The notes beneath the pieces were generated by a model. That model worked only from the letters and a program-made list of their open reading frames with translations, was not told where the DNA came from and searched no databases. The position numbers were made by a program, and so were the translations under genes. Source: Syntrophaceae bacterium (GTDB lineage Bacteria > Desulfobacterota > BSN033 > UBA1163). Taken from it: 37,037 nucleotides of DNA. Below, in pieces: positions 14,646 to 22,723 of this stretch (positions are counted from its first letter, which is position 1; every line of letters begins with the position of its first letter). The stretch spans positions 1-37,037 of the forward strand of contig JACAEV010000163.1 in NCBI GenBank assembly GCA_013388645.1, read 5' to 3'.

Positions 14646-16541
14646 CTTCTTACCCCCCTGTTTTTCAGCAATAGGAAGATGGATGATGAAGGTTGTCCCC
14701 ATCCCTTCTTCGCTTTCTACGTGGATTTGGCCTCCATGCTTATCCACAATCTCTTTGACAATGGCCAACCCCAACCCTGTTCCGATGACATCCTTGACGT
14801 TGGATGCGCGAAAAAATTGTGTAAACAAACGATCCATTTCTAATCTGGGTATCCCGATCCCATTGTCGCTGACCACAATACGAACCATCCCATCGGTCCC
14901 AGGCCAAAAGGTCATCCCCACACGTCCGCCTTTGGGGGTATATTTGATCGCATTGGAAATCAGATTCTCAAACATCTGCTCGATCATCTCTAAATCCCCT
15001 TTGATCTGAGGTAACTCTTCAGGAATGCTTAACTCAAAAGACAACTCCTTTTTCGCTATCTCGTCCTGAAAGTTCTGATGGAGTCGTCGAGCAATCGGCT
15101 TGAAATCAATGGCTTTGTATTCCATGTGCGGTCGTTTGCTCTGACTCTTCGCCAGGGTCATTAATTCGTTAATCATCAAAAGCATACTCTGAACCCGACG
15201 ATCCAAGCGATTCAGATAGTCTTGTAATGTTTCACTCCTCTCCCCCAGATATCCGTCCCGGATGACTTCGAGCATACTCGCCATGGTGGCTAAAGGAGCT
15301 CGAAGATTATGAGCCACCCGGTTCATGAAATGCGATCTTTCTTGAACAAGGTCTTCAATAGCCTCATAGGCTTGTGCATTCTCGATGGCAATGGCCACTA
15401 ACCCTGCAGCTTGCCGGAAAAAATTTAAATCATCAGGACCAAATTGCTCCGGACGAGTCGAGTAGGCTCCGAGGATTCCGATAATCCGATTCTCCACGAC
15501 GAGAGGGACAAATTGCACAGATTGTAACCGCGCCGCGCTCAAATCTTCTCCAAATTGAAACCATTCGCCCTGAGTCACACGCCCCGTGACAAAGGATTCT
15601 CCCTCGATGACTCGACGGTTGAGAGGACTCCTCTCTAACTCAACGACCCGGTTCATGAAATCGGGAGGCAAACCATAGGCTGCTGCGTAACGCAAAAACT
15701 TTCCATCATCGCTGAGGAGCTTGACGGAGATGGCTTGGACCTCCATGACACGACTCAGTTCTGAAGTAGCCACCTGGAGCATTTGATCGAGGTGCTGTTT
15801 CGAGAGAATGGCTTGGGTCATGGTGTAGAGGGCGTTCAGCCTGTCATTGAGCGCCGTGACCGCCTCCGTGAGTTCAGCCAGGTGAAGGATTCTCCTCTCT
15901 AACATTCTCATGACGGCGGTGGTGGAGAGGGCCGTGATGAAAACGAATCCAGCAAAGAAAATCAAGATGACCAGTATATGAAAGGGTTGCCCGCTCAGAT
16001 CAATCGATTTTCCATGGAAGAAGAGAGTTTGAGAGGGGATCCAGCCTAAATATCTAACCCCTGCGATCAGTCCCATGCCTAACACGGCCATGGCAGCAAA
16101 ACTATACGTCGAACGAGGTGGAAGAAAGATAGCAGAAAAGGTGATGTGAAAAATGAAAAAAAAGATAAAGGGACTGGCGATCCCACCGGTGAAATGGATG
16201 AGGAGAAACATGGTCCCATAGTCGAAGCCCACTTGCCAATAGGTAAAGCGCTCGATATCTTCTTTTCGGCAAGTCTCCGCCCTAATCCGGCGACTGAGAA
16301 GATAGAAGACGAGGTTATAGATCAGAATAAAACAGGCGACTCCGAGAAGGGCCGTCGTGTTGAATTCAACCCCCGCCCATCGAGCGACTATTATGCCGAT
16401 AGCAATCCCTATTGGGACCCACCAGCGGAGTTTGATAAACCAAAGGGTTCTCTCCTTCAGTTCTCCTAAAATAATCCGCCTCCGCTTCTGAAGCTCAGCG
16501 GGTAGGTCGAGTAAACTTGTTTCCTTGTTAAGCTGGGTCAT
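14646..16541 (-). CDS. Membrane sensor histidine kinase with GAF domain, in frame with hydG
   Basis: The ATG at 16541 (MTQLNKETSLL) starts about 632 aa before the HydG start. Around six hydrophobic segments lie between residues 35 and 215, a GAF domain at about 240-390, a HisKA helix with phospho-acceptor H411 in NRVAHNLRAPLATM, and an HATPase domain with NLISNAIKYTPKGG, DNGIGIPRLEMDRLF and GTGLGLAIVKEIVDKHGG. The sensor is membrane-embedded without a large external loop. It follows a lone receiver gene by 28 bases, a likely partner. As read there is no stop codon before hydG; one extra G in a six-G run at 14653-14658 would create TAA immediately after the kinase. A frame extending upstream to 16709 overlaps the receiver gene and is unlikely to be the start. 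Confidence 0.87.
14653..14658. other. Six-base homopolymer controlling the kinase/hydG reading frame
   Basis: On the minus strand the junction reads cag ggg ggt aag aag atg. With seven G the frame would be cag ggg ggg taa, ending the kinase 11 bases before the hydG ATG. The run therefore decides whether kinase and HydG are fused or separate. It could be a sequencing indel, a real fusion, or a slippery site. Confidence 0.6.
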
Positions 16542-16569
16542 CCGTCTCTCTCGATCCCTTCGATGTCGA

Positions 16570-16974
16570 TTAGCCACCAGCCAAGATGCCTTCGATCTTA
16601 GCAATGAGCTTCTTTGTGTCCACAGGCTTCTCGAATAACCACTTAGCTGGCCAAGATTCTCCCATGATGTGTTGAAATTTGTCCGGACCTTCCTGCCGTA
16701 CCTTTTCAAGGAAACTCGTCAAGAGGATGATGGGAAGGTCCTTCAGCTCAGGCTTGCTCTTGAGCTCATAGGCCAGATCAAAACCCTCGGTGTCCGTCGT
16801 CATCATGATATCAAGGATCATGAGGTCAGGTCTTTTATTCTTCACTGCCTCAAGGGCCTCTTGGCCATTCGCTGCAGTTCGAACGAAATAGCCGTTCTTT
16901 TCTAAAATGATCTGGAGTGAGTCGCGAAGATCCTGATCGTCATCCACGAGAAGAATTTCGCCTTTGGTTGTCAT
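16570..16974 (-). CDS. Single-domain response regulator in hydrogenase operon
   Basis: This 134-aa receiver domain has D11-D12-D13, phospho-acceptor D55 in LMILDIMM, T in LLTSF, and K in FEKPVD. The loop after the phosphorylation site (TTDTEGFDLAYELKSKPEL) and the segment EGPDKFQHIMGESWPAKWLFEKP are longer than in CheY, a variant receiver. A strong Shine-Dalgarno site (aaaggagggtct) precedes the ATG. There is no output domain. It is located between hydA and the GAF kinase, the probable phosphodonor, and may act by binding the hydrogenase or another protein. Confidence 0.88.
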   Translation of the reverse strand: MTTKGEILLVDDDQDLRDSLQIILEKNGYFVRTAANGQEALEAVKNKRPDLMILDIMMTTDTEGFDLAYELKSKPELKDLPIILLTSFLEKVRQEGPDKFQHIMGESWPAKWLFEKPVDTKKLIAKIEGILAGG

Positions 16975-17009
16975 AGACCCTCCTTTTTCAATCGGCTCGG
17001 CCGAATGGG

Positions 17010-18737
17010 TTACACGCCACGTTTTACATAATGGGTATGAAGCAGTTGATGAGACCTCTCACCTAAAGGTTCATGAAGGAATGTTTCGTAGAGTTGCTTG
17101 ACGGCTGGGTTTTCGTGAGACTGCCTAAGTCTCTGCACATCTTTATCGTCATGATAGAGAGCTTGGGCCCGAAGCATCCGTTTCTCATTACTGGCAGGCA
17201 AGGACTGTCCGCCTCCTCCCACACAACCTCCAGGACAGGCCATGATCTCTATGAAATGATAGTCTGCCGTCCCTTCTATGATTTGATCCATCAATTTTCG
17301 AGCATTGGCCAAGCCATGGGCCACAGCAACCCGAACCTCTCCCAACCTCCCCACTTCAAGGGTGGCTTCTTTCACCCCTTCCAAGCCACGCACTGGTGTG
17401 ATATCGAGGATAGGAAGGTTCTCCCCTGTCACGACCGCATAGACCGTCCGAAGGGCCGCTTCCATTACACCTCCGGTTGCTCCAAAAATGGTCCCCGCAC
17501 CTGTATATTGGCCCATCGGGGCGTCAAATGGTTCGTCCGGAAGATTGACAAAATCGATGCCTGCTTGCCGAATCATTCGACCTAACTCACGGGCGGTCAA
17601 AACGACATCAACATCTCGATAGCCTGACGAATTCATCTCCGGTCTGGAAGCTTCAAATTTTTTAGCGGTGCACGGCATAATGGATACCACAAAAATATTC
17701 TTGGGGTCAATTCCTGCAAACTCGGCATAGTAGGTTTTCGCCAAAGCACCAAACATTTGTTGAGGCGACTTACACGTACTTAAGTTCGGAAGAAGAGAAG
17801 GATAAAAATGTTCTACAAATTTAATCCATCCTGGGCTGCAGGAGGTCATCATGGGCAATGTGCCCCCATTTTGGAGCCTTTTTAATAGCTCATGGCCCTC
17901 CTCTATGATCGTCAGGTCAGCGGTAAAGTTCGTATCAAAAACCTTATCAAATCCTAATCGCCTCAGTGCGGCGATCATCTTCCCAGTCACCAGCGTTCCT
18001 GGTGGAAGACCAAACTCCTCCCCTAACATCGCTCGAATCGCAGGGGCCTCTTGAACAATGACATGTTTATGGGGATCCTCCAGGACAGCCCAAACCTGAT
18101 CCACTTCGTCCCGCTCAACAATAGCTCCGGTGGGACAGACCACTGCACATTGGCCGCACAGGACGCAGACGGCATCCATCAAGCTTGTACCCATGGCGGG
18201 CACGACCTTGCAGTTAAACCCCCTGGCCTCAGGAGTCAGGCAGTAGACGCCTTGAACTTCTGCACAAGCCGTCACACAACGAAGGCAATTGATACATTTG
18301 GAGGTATCGCGGATCAGCGAAGGAGAGGAATCGTCAATACGGTGGTGGGTGAAGTCCGTGCGGGGCACACGAATTTCACGCACTCCGATCTGCTCTGCTA
18401 TCGACTGTAATTCACAATGCCCATTTTTTTGGCAGATCGTACAGTCTTGGGGGTGGTCAGACAGAAGAAATTCAATGACCGTCTGTCGAGCACGGCGCAC
18501 TCGATCGCTATTGGTCTTCACTTTCATCCCTTCTGCGACAGGGAAGACACAAGAGGCTACCAAGTTACGACTCCTTTCAACCTCAACCACACATACTCGG
18601 CATGCCCCGGGTGTATGATGGATCTCTACGTTTGCGCAAAGAGTGGGAATATGAATCCCTATTTTATGGGCGGCCTCGAGAAGGGTCGTCCCCTCCGGGA
18701 CCTGTAGCTTTTGATTATCAATTGTCAGGTTAACCAT
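17010..18737 (-). CDS. hydA: HydA, [FeFe]-hydrogenase catalytic subunit
   Basis: This 575-aa protein starts at the ATG at 18737 (MVNLTIDN) after a gggaggaaaagca ribosome-binding site. The order is: an N-terminal [2Fe-2S] ferredoxin domain (CANVEIHHTPGACRVC, C after VAS), a His-ligated [4Fe-4S] (HPQDCTICQKNGHCELQ), two [4Fe-4S] (CINCLRCVTAC, CVLCGQCAVVCP), then the H-domain with TSCSPGW, IMPCTAKKFE and EIMACPGGCVGGGGQ, and a small-subunit-like tail (RAQALYHDDKDVQRLRQSHENPAVKQLY). This is the CpI-like layout seen in NAD(P)-linked multimeric enzymes. The first H-cluster motif has Ser where the common form has a second Cys (TSCCPGW). It works with hydB and hydC encoded just upstream, reducing protons or oxidising H2 in the cytoplasm. 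Confidence 0.95.
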   Translation of the reverse strand: MVNLTIDNQKLQVPEGTTLLEAAHKIGIHIPTLCANVEIHHTPGACRVCVVEVERSRNLVASCVFPVAEGMKVKTNSDRVRRARQTVIEFLLSDHPQDCTICQKNGHCELQSIAEQIGVREIRVPRTDFTHHRIDDSSPSLIRDTSKCINCLRCVTACAEVQGVYCLTPEARGFNCKVVPAMGTSLMDAVCVLCGQCAVVCPTGAIVERDEVDQVWAVLEDPHKHVIVQEAPAIRAMLGEEFGLPPGTLVTGKMIAALRRLGFDKVFDTNFTADLTIIEEGHELLKRLQNGGTLPMMTSCSPGWIKFVEHFYPSLLPNLSTCKSPQQMFGALAKTYYAEFAGIDPKNIFVVSIMPCTAKKFEASRPEMNSSGYRDVDVVLTARELGRMIRQAGIDFVNLPDEPFDAPMGQYTGAGTIFGATGGVMEAALRTVYAVVTGENLPILDITPVRGLEGVKEATLEVGRLGEVRVAVAHGLANARKLMDQIIEGTADYHFIEIMACPGGCVGGGGQSLPASNEKRMLRAQALYHDDKDVQRLRQSHENPAVKQLYETFLHEPLGERSHQLLHTHYVKRGV

Positions 18738-18764
18738 TGCTTTTCCTCCCTCTATCAAATGGGG

Positions 18765-21700
18765 CTATGACTCTATGGAGGCATCGCAACGCATGCAACG
18801 ACGAGCTTCAGCGATGGCCATCTCCAGGGTATAGCCCAATTCCACTTCACGAAAATCCATACGACGAAGCTTTGGGGAAACTTCTGGCATTCGTGTCTGG
18901 GGTTGCTCCTGGGTCTCCTCATCCACTTCAAAAGGAATTTCTATCCTTTCTTCTTCAGGCGGAACCCACAGCTTTTCACCATTGGCCAGACGGATGGTCT
19001 CATCGATGGCACAAGCAGCCTGCTGCCCGGCTTTGATGGCATCGATGACCATGCCTGGTCCTGTAACCACATCTCCACCCGCCCAGACCTTAGCATGTCG
19101 CGTCCTAAAATTTTTGTCGACCTGGATCATTGCTTGGTCTATGAGAATGCCACTCTCTTTTGGCAAAAACTCCAGATCGGGATTCTGACTGATCGCGGAG
19201 ATGACGGTTTCTGCTTTTTCCATGAATTCTGAACCGAGGATCGGCTTGGGTTGCCTTCTTCCACTTCGGTCAAATTTATCGAGTCGCATCTGGGTGAGTT
19301 CCAATTTCGTGACCTTCCCATATTGGGTAATGATCCTCAATGGACCAACTAAATACATCATCCGTACCCCTTCCTCCTCGGCTGCCTTGATCTCCCATTC
19401 TTGGGCTGGCATATCCTTTTGTTCCCGACGATAATAAATGGTTACTTGCTTCGCACCCAAACGAATAGCCGTTCGAGCAGCATCAATGGCTGAGTTACCA
19501 CCACCGATCACCGCGACATGTTTCCCAACTTTAACCTTTTTCCCTAAGTTGTAGTCCCTAAGGAATTCCACGGCTCCCAAAACACCTTGAGCCTCTTCAC
19601 CAGGGATGTGGAGTGGGGCACTTTTTTGAGCCCCTACAGCTAAATAGATGATGTCAAAGTCTTGATTCACCGCTTCAAAAGAAATGTCCCTCCCGATGCG
19701 AACATTGGTCCGAAGCTCCACGCCAGTGTCGAGGATTTCCTGAATCTCTCGGTTAAGCTCTTCTCGAGGAAGTCGATAGGGAGGAATGCCCCATCGAAGC
19801 ATCCCCCCTGCTTCAGGCAACTCTTCAAACACAGTCACTGCATATCCCCGTTTCTTAAGCTCAAGGGCAGCAGTCAGCCCTGAAGGACCCGCACCGATCA
19901 CAGCGACTCGTTCCTTCCGGGTAACGGGCAGCCGTTCCACAGGAGGCCTCTTCGCATGGTCGGTGATGAATCGTTTGAGATGCATAATCGCTATGGGTTC
20001 ATCGAGTTGACCACGTCGGCATTTCATTTGGCAGGTGTGCCCGCAAACCCTCCCACAAACACTTGGAAAAGGGTTGGTTCGTTTGAGCACCTTATAGGCA
20101 TCATCAATACGCCCAGCCCGAACGAGGGCAATGTAAGCTGGGATGTCCATTCCAACTGGGCAGGTATGTTGACAAGGACTCTTAAACAAGGCGGAGCAGA
20201 CGGCTGCTGGACAACGTTTTTCAAAGATATGGGCTTCATATTCCTGCCGGAAGTAACGGATGGTACTCAGGATGGGATTCGGGGCGGTTTGACCTAACCC
20301 ACACAAAGCGGTGTCTTTGATCTGTAGGGCCAAATCTTCAAGAAGTTCTATATCCCCTTTTCGACCCTCCCCTTTACAAATCCGCTGGAGGATTTCAAGC
20401 ATTCGTTTGGTCCCAACCCGACAGGGGGTACACTTCCCGCAAGATTCATCCTGGCAGAAATCCATAAAATAACGTGCCATATCTACCATGCAGGTGTCAT
20501 CATCCATAACGATCATTCCACCTGAGCCCATGATCGCCCCTGCTTGGGTAATGGCTTCATAGTCTGTGGGGATGTTTAGGTGCTCTGCCGGGATACACCC
20601 TCCAGAGGGACCACCCAATTGAGCCGCTTTAAATTTTTTCCCAGAAGGGATGCCACCACCGATGTCGAAGATGATCTCGCCAAGGGTTGTCCCCATCGGG
20701 ACTTCAACCAAACCAATACGATTGACTTTGCCAGTCAGGGCAAATACTTTTGTTCCCTTAGAAGACTCGGTTCCAATCTTTGCATAGTTCTCCCCTCCTT
20801 GGAGAATGATTTGCGAAATATTGGCATAGGTTTCAACATTGTTGAGGACGGTAGGTTTTTTCCACAAACCAGAGATGGCCGGAAATGGTGGGCGGGGGCG
20901 AGGCATTCCGCGCTGTCCCTCAATTGAACTCATTAAAGCTGTTTCCTCTCCGCAAACAAACGCACCCGCCCCCTGATAGACTTCGATATCAAAATCAAAC
21001 CCTGAGCCAAGAATATCCCTCCCAAGAAGTCCATATTCACGGGCCTGTTGAATGGCAAGGTTCAGCCTTTTTACGGCCAAAGGATATTCCGCTCGGCAAT
21101 AAATATAGCCCTGGTGCGAATTGATCGCTTTGGCAGCAATGATCATACCCTCTATCACCGCATGCGGGTCGGCCTCCATCACACTTCGATCCATAAAAGC
21201 ACCCGGGTCTCCTTCATCGGCGTTGCAGAGGATATACTTCGTCTCTCCTTTAGAAGCGGCACAGAACTCCCATTTGATCCCTGTGGGAAAACCTCCACCC
21301 CCGCGACCACGAAGGCCTGAGGTCTTCACCTCGGAAATAATTTCGGATGGGGTCATTTCGAGTAATGCTTTGGCGGCTGCCTGATAGCCATCACGCCAGA
21401 TATAGTCTTCTATTTTTTCAGGATCGATCAAGCCTTTATTACGAAGAACCCATAATTTTTGAAGGGCGAAAAAGGGAACCTGTGAGACGTGAGGAAGCGT
21501 ATCTGATCCGGTAGGCATCGGATCTTCATTGACCGCCTTCCCTCGCACCAAAGCAATGGCGTATTGTATTTCTCCGTTCAGGAGATGTCCCTTAAAAATC
21601 TGCCGCATCTTTGGATCATCCACTTGATGATAAATGATCGGTTCTTTCCCCAACATTTCTACAGTGACCAATGGTTCTTGGCTACATAGTCCGATACAAC

Positions 21701-21914
21701 CTGAACTGGTGATGGAAATGTCTGACCGGCCACTCTTTGACATTTCATCAAGCACGGCGTCCATGACTTTTTGAGCTCCCGAAGCAATACCACAAGTGCC
21801 CATATGGACGGTAATTCGAGCGGTCAGTCCTTCCTGACGGAGCTGTTTTTCTTGATTCACGTTTTCCTTGATCACTTTCAAATCGTCTCGATCTCTAATT
21901 TTCTTTGCCATCAT
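18765..21914 (-). CDS. hydB: HydB/NuoF-like subunit fused to GltD/NfnB-like flavoprotein
   Basis: From the ATG at 21914 (ggaggtgtgaa just before it) this is a protein of about 1049 aa. Residues 1-150 are a thioredoxin-like [2Fe-2S] domain (HMGTCGIASGA, SSGCIGLC). About 165-580 are NuoF: GLRGRGGGGFPTG for FMN/NADH, CNADEGDPGAFMDR, an SLBB segment, and CGKCTPCRVG for a [4Fe-4S]. About 600-1049 are a glutamate-synthase-small-subunit-like oxidoreductase: CPVGMDIPAYI and CGRVCGHTCQMKCRRG clusters, VAVIGAGPSGL (FAD), VAVIGGGNSAIDAAR (NAD(P)H), AGGDVVTGPGMVIDAIKAG. The tail ends RCMRCD. NuoF takes or gives NADH electrons; the extra NfnB-like half may bind NADPH and split electrons. The C-terminal ferredoxin of ordinary HydB is replaced by this module. 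It forms the core of the HydABC complex. Confidence 0.92.
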   Translation of the reverse strand: MMAKKIRDRDDLKVIKENVNQEKQLRQEGLTARITVHMGTCGIASGAQKVMDAVLDEMSKSGRSDISITSSGCIGLCSQEPLVTVEMLGKEPIIYHQVDDPKMRQIFKGHLLNGEIQYAIALVRGKAVNEDPMPTGSDTLPHVSQVPFFALQKLWVLRNKGLIDPEKIEDYIWRDGYQAAAKALLEMTPSEIISEVKTSGLRGRGGGGFPTGIKWEFCAASKGETKYILCNADEGDPGAFMDRSVMEADPHAVIEGMIIAAKAINSHQGYIYCRAEYPLAVKRLNLAIQQAREYGLLGRDILGSGFDFDIEVYQGAGAFVCGEETALMSSIEGQRGMPRPRPPFPAISGLWKKPTVLNNVETYANISQIILQGGENYAKIGTESSKGTKVFALTGKVNRIGLVEVPMGTTLGEIIFDIGGGIPSGKKFKAAQLGGPSGGCIPAEHLNIPTDYEAITQAGAIMGSGGMIVMDDDTCMVDMARYFMDFCQDESCGKCTPCRVGTKRMLEILQRICKGEGRKGDIELLEDLALQIKDTALCGLGQTAPNPILSTIRYFRQEYEAHIFEKRCPAAVCSALFKSPCQHTCPVGMDIPAYIALVRAGRIDDAYKVLKRTNPFPSVCGRVCGHTCQMKCRRGQLDEPIAIMHLKRFITDHAKRPPVERLPVTRKERVAVIGAGPSGLTAALELKKRGYAVTVFEELPEAGGMLRWGIPPYRLPREELNREIQEILDTGVELRTNVRIGRDISFEAVNQDFDIIYLAVGAQKSAPLHIPGEEAQGVLGAVEFLRDYNLGKKVKVGKHVAVIGGGNSAIDAARTAIRLGAKQVTIYYRREQKDMPAQEWEIKAAEEEGVRMMYLVGPLRIITQYGKVTKLELTQMRLDKFDRSGRRQPKPILGSEFMEKAETVISAISQNPDLEFLPKESGILIDQAMIQVDKNFRTRHAKVWAGGDVVTGPGMVIDAIKAGQQAACAIDETIRLANGEKLWVPPEEERIEIPFEVDEETQEQPQTRMPEVSPKLRRMDFREVELGYTLEMAIAEARRCMRCDASIES

Positions 21915-21915
21915 T

Positions 21916-22452
21916 TCACACCTCCGACCCATTCCCATCCGATCCACCCTCATACTTTTTTAGGATTTGATCAAGTTTAGCCTCCTTTACCTGTTTGTGG
22001 GTGTCGTCATCGACGACCATCACAGGTGCCAGGCCACATGCTCCCAAGCAACGAACCACATCGAGACTAAACTGACGGTCTTCTGTGCATTCCCCTGGCT
22101 TTAGGTTCAATGCCTGCATCAGATGTTCCATATTTCGCTTGGCTCCTCGCACATGGCAAGCAGTTCCCAGGCAGACTCGGATCTGGTGTTTTCCACGGGG
22201 CTTCATCGTAAAAAAAGAATAAAAGGTAGTCACTCCATACACCTGACTGAGCGGCAAGTTCAACCCTAAGGCCACTCGACGCTGAACAACCTCAGGCAGA
22301 TAGCCTGTAATTCCCTGAATCTCCTCCAACACAGGAATCAAAGCTCCTGGTTTGTCTTTGAATTTCTGAATCACCCCATCGATCTGGCACCATTGTTTTT
22401 CAGTGAAGCCATTTTCCCCCATCTTTTTTTCACATTTACATTCGTGATTCAT
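21916..22452 (-). CDS. hydC: HydC/NuoE-like [2Fe-2S] subunit
   Basis: The ATG at 22452 has gaggaggataaa directly before it; an upstream in-frame start at 22485 lacks such a site. The product is 178 aa, a NuoE/HndA thioredoxin-like [2Fe-2S] protein: a helical N-terminus (IPVLEEIQGITGYLPEVVQRRVA), VYGVTTFYSFF, then CLGTACHVRGA and CLGACGLAPVM supplying four Cys ligands. It is the small electron-entry subunit of NADH-linked hydrogenases. It is the first gene of the hydrogenase operon; its stop is followed by one base and the hydB ATG. A Cys-rich N-terminal piece (HECKCEKK) could be metal-binding. Confidence 0.92.
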   Translation of the reverse strand: MNHECKCEKKMGENGFTEKQWCQIDGVIQKFKDKPGALIPVLEEIQGITGYLPEVVQRRVALGLNLPLSQVYGVTTFYSFFTMKPRGKHQIRVCLGTACHVRGAKRNMEHLMQALNLKPGECTEDRQFSLDVVRCLGACGLAPVMVVDDDTHKQVKEAKLDQILKKYEGGSDGNGSEV

Positions 22453-22493
22453 TTTATCCTCCTCACTCAAAGTCCAATTACCCAATAAAATAT

Positions 22494-22505
22494 GTTAACG
22501 TTAAC
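22494..22505. promoter_or_regulatory. GTTAACGTTAAC palindrome in the hydC leader
   Basis: A perfect 12-base palindrome (two GTTAAC in a row) lies 42 bases before the hydC ATG and about 130 bases downstream of its predicted promoter. It may be a second control site in a long, AT-rich leader (22453-22625). No riboswitch structure was recognised. Confidence 0.3.
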
Positions 22506-22632
22506 GCAATAAATTAAAAATAAATAATGATTAAAAGTCCTACCTTTCTATAATTGGAAAATATAATGATTTTGAATAATTATACCTAACCATTTGTCCC
22601 CTAATTGATAATCAGTTTAGCTTTATGTATAT

Positions 22633-22661
22633 TGTATACTGTATTCAATTTAATTTGTCAA
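22633..22661 (-). promoter_or_regulatory. hydC promoter with overlapping palindromic operator
   Basis: Read on the minus strand: TTGACA (22661-22656), a 17-base spacer, TATACA (22638-22633), a near-consensus sigma-70 promoter. The -10 lies inside a palindrome TGAATACAGTATACA (22633-22647) with one mismatch. The acs promoter has the same layout. A leader of about 170 bases would separate the start from hydC. Confidence 0.75.
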
Positions 22662-22696
22662 GTAAAAATTTAATGCTTTTTTTATACATAGTTTGA

Positions 22697-22702
22697 TATA
22701 AT
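22697..22702 (+). promoter_or_regulatory. Possible -10 box of CoA-transferase gene
   Basis: TATAAT lies 22 bases upstream of the ATG at 22724 on the plus strand. The expected -35 position has no clear consensus (T-rich). It gives a divergent promoter arrangement with hydC. Confidence 0.35.
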
Positions 22703-22723
22703 AAATTGTAAAAGGTAGTTAAG

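Noticed and set aside
16542-16709. N-terminal extension of the GAF kinase up to 16709
   Set aside because: It covers the end of the receiver gene in another frame and has a composition unlike the kinase; the ATG at 16541 is a natural start.
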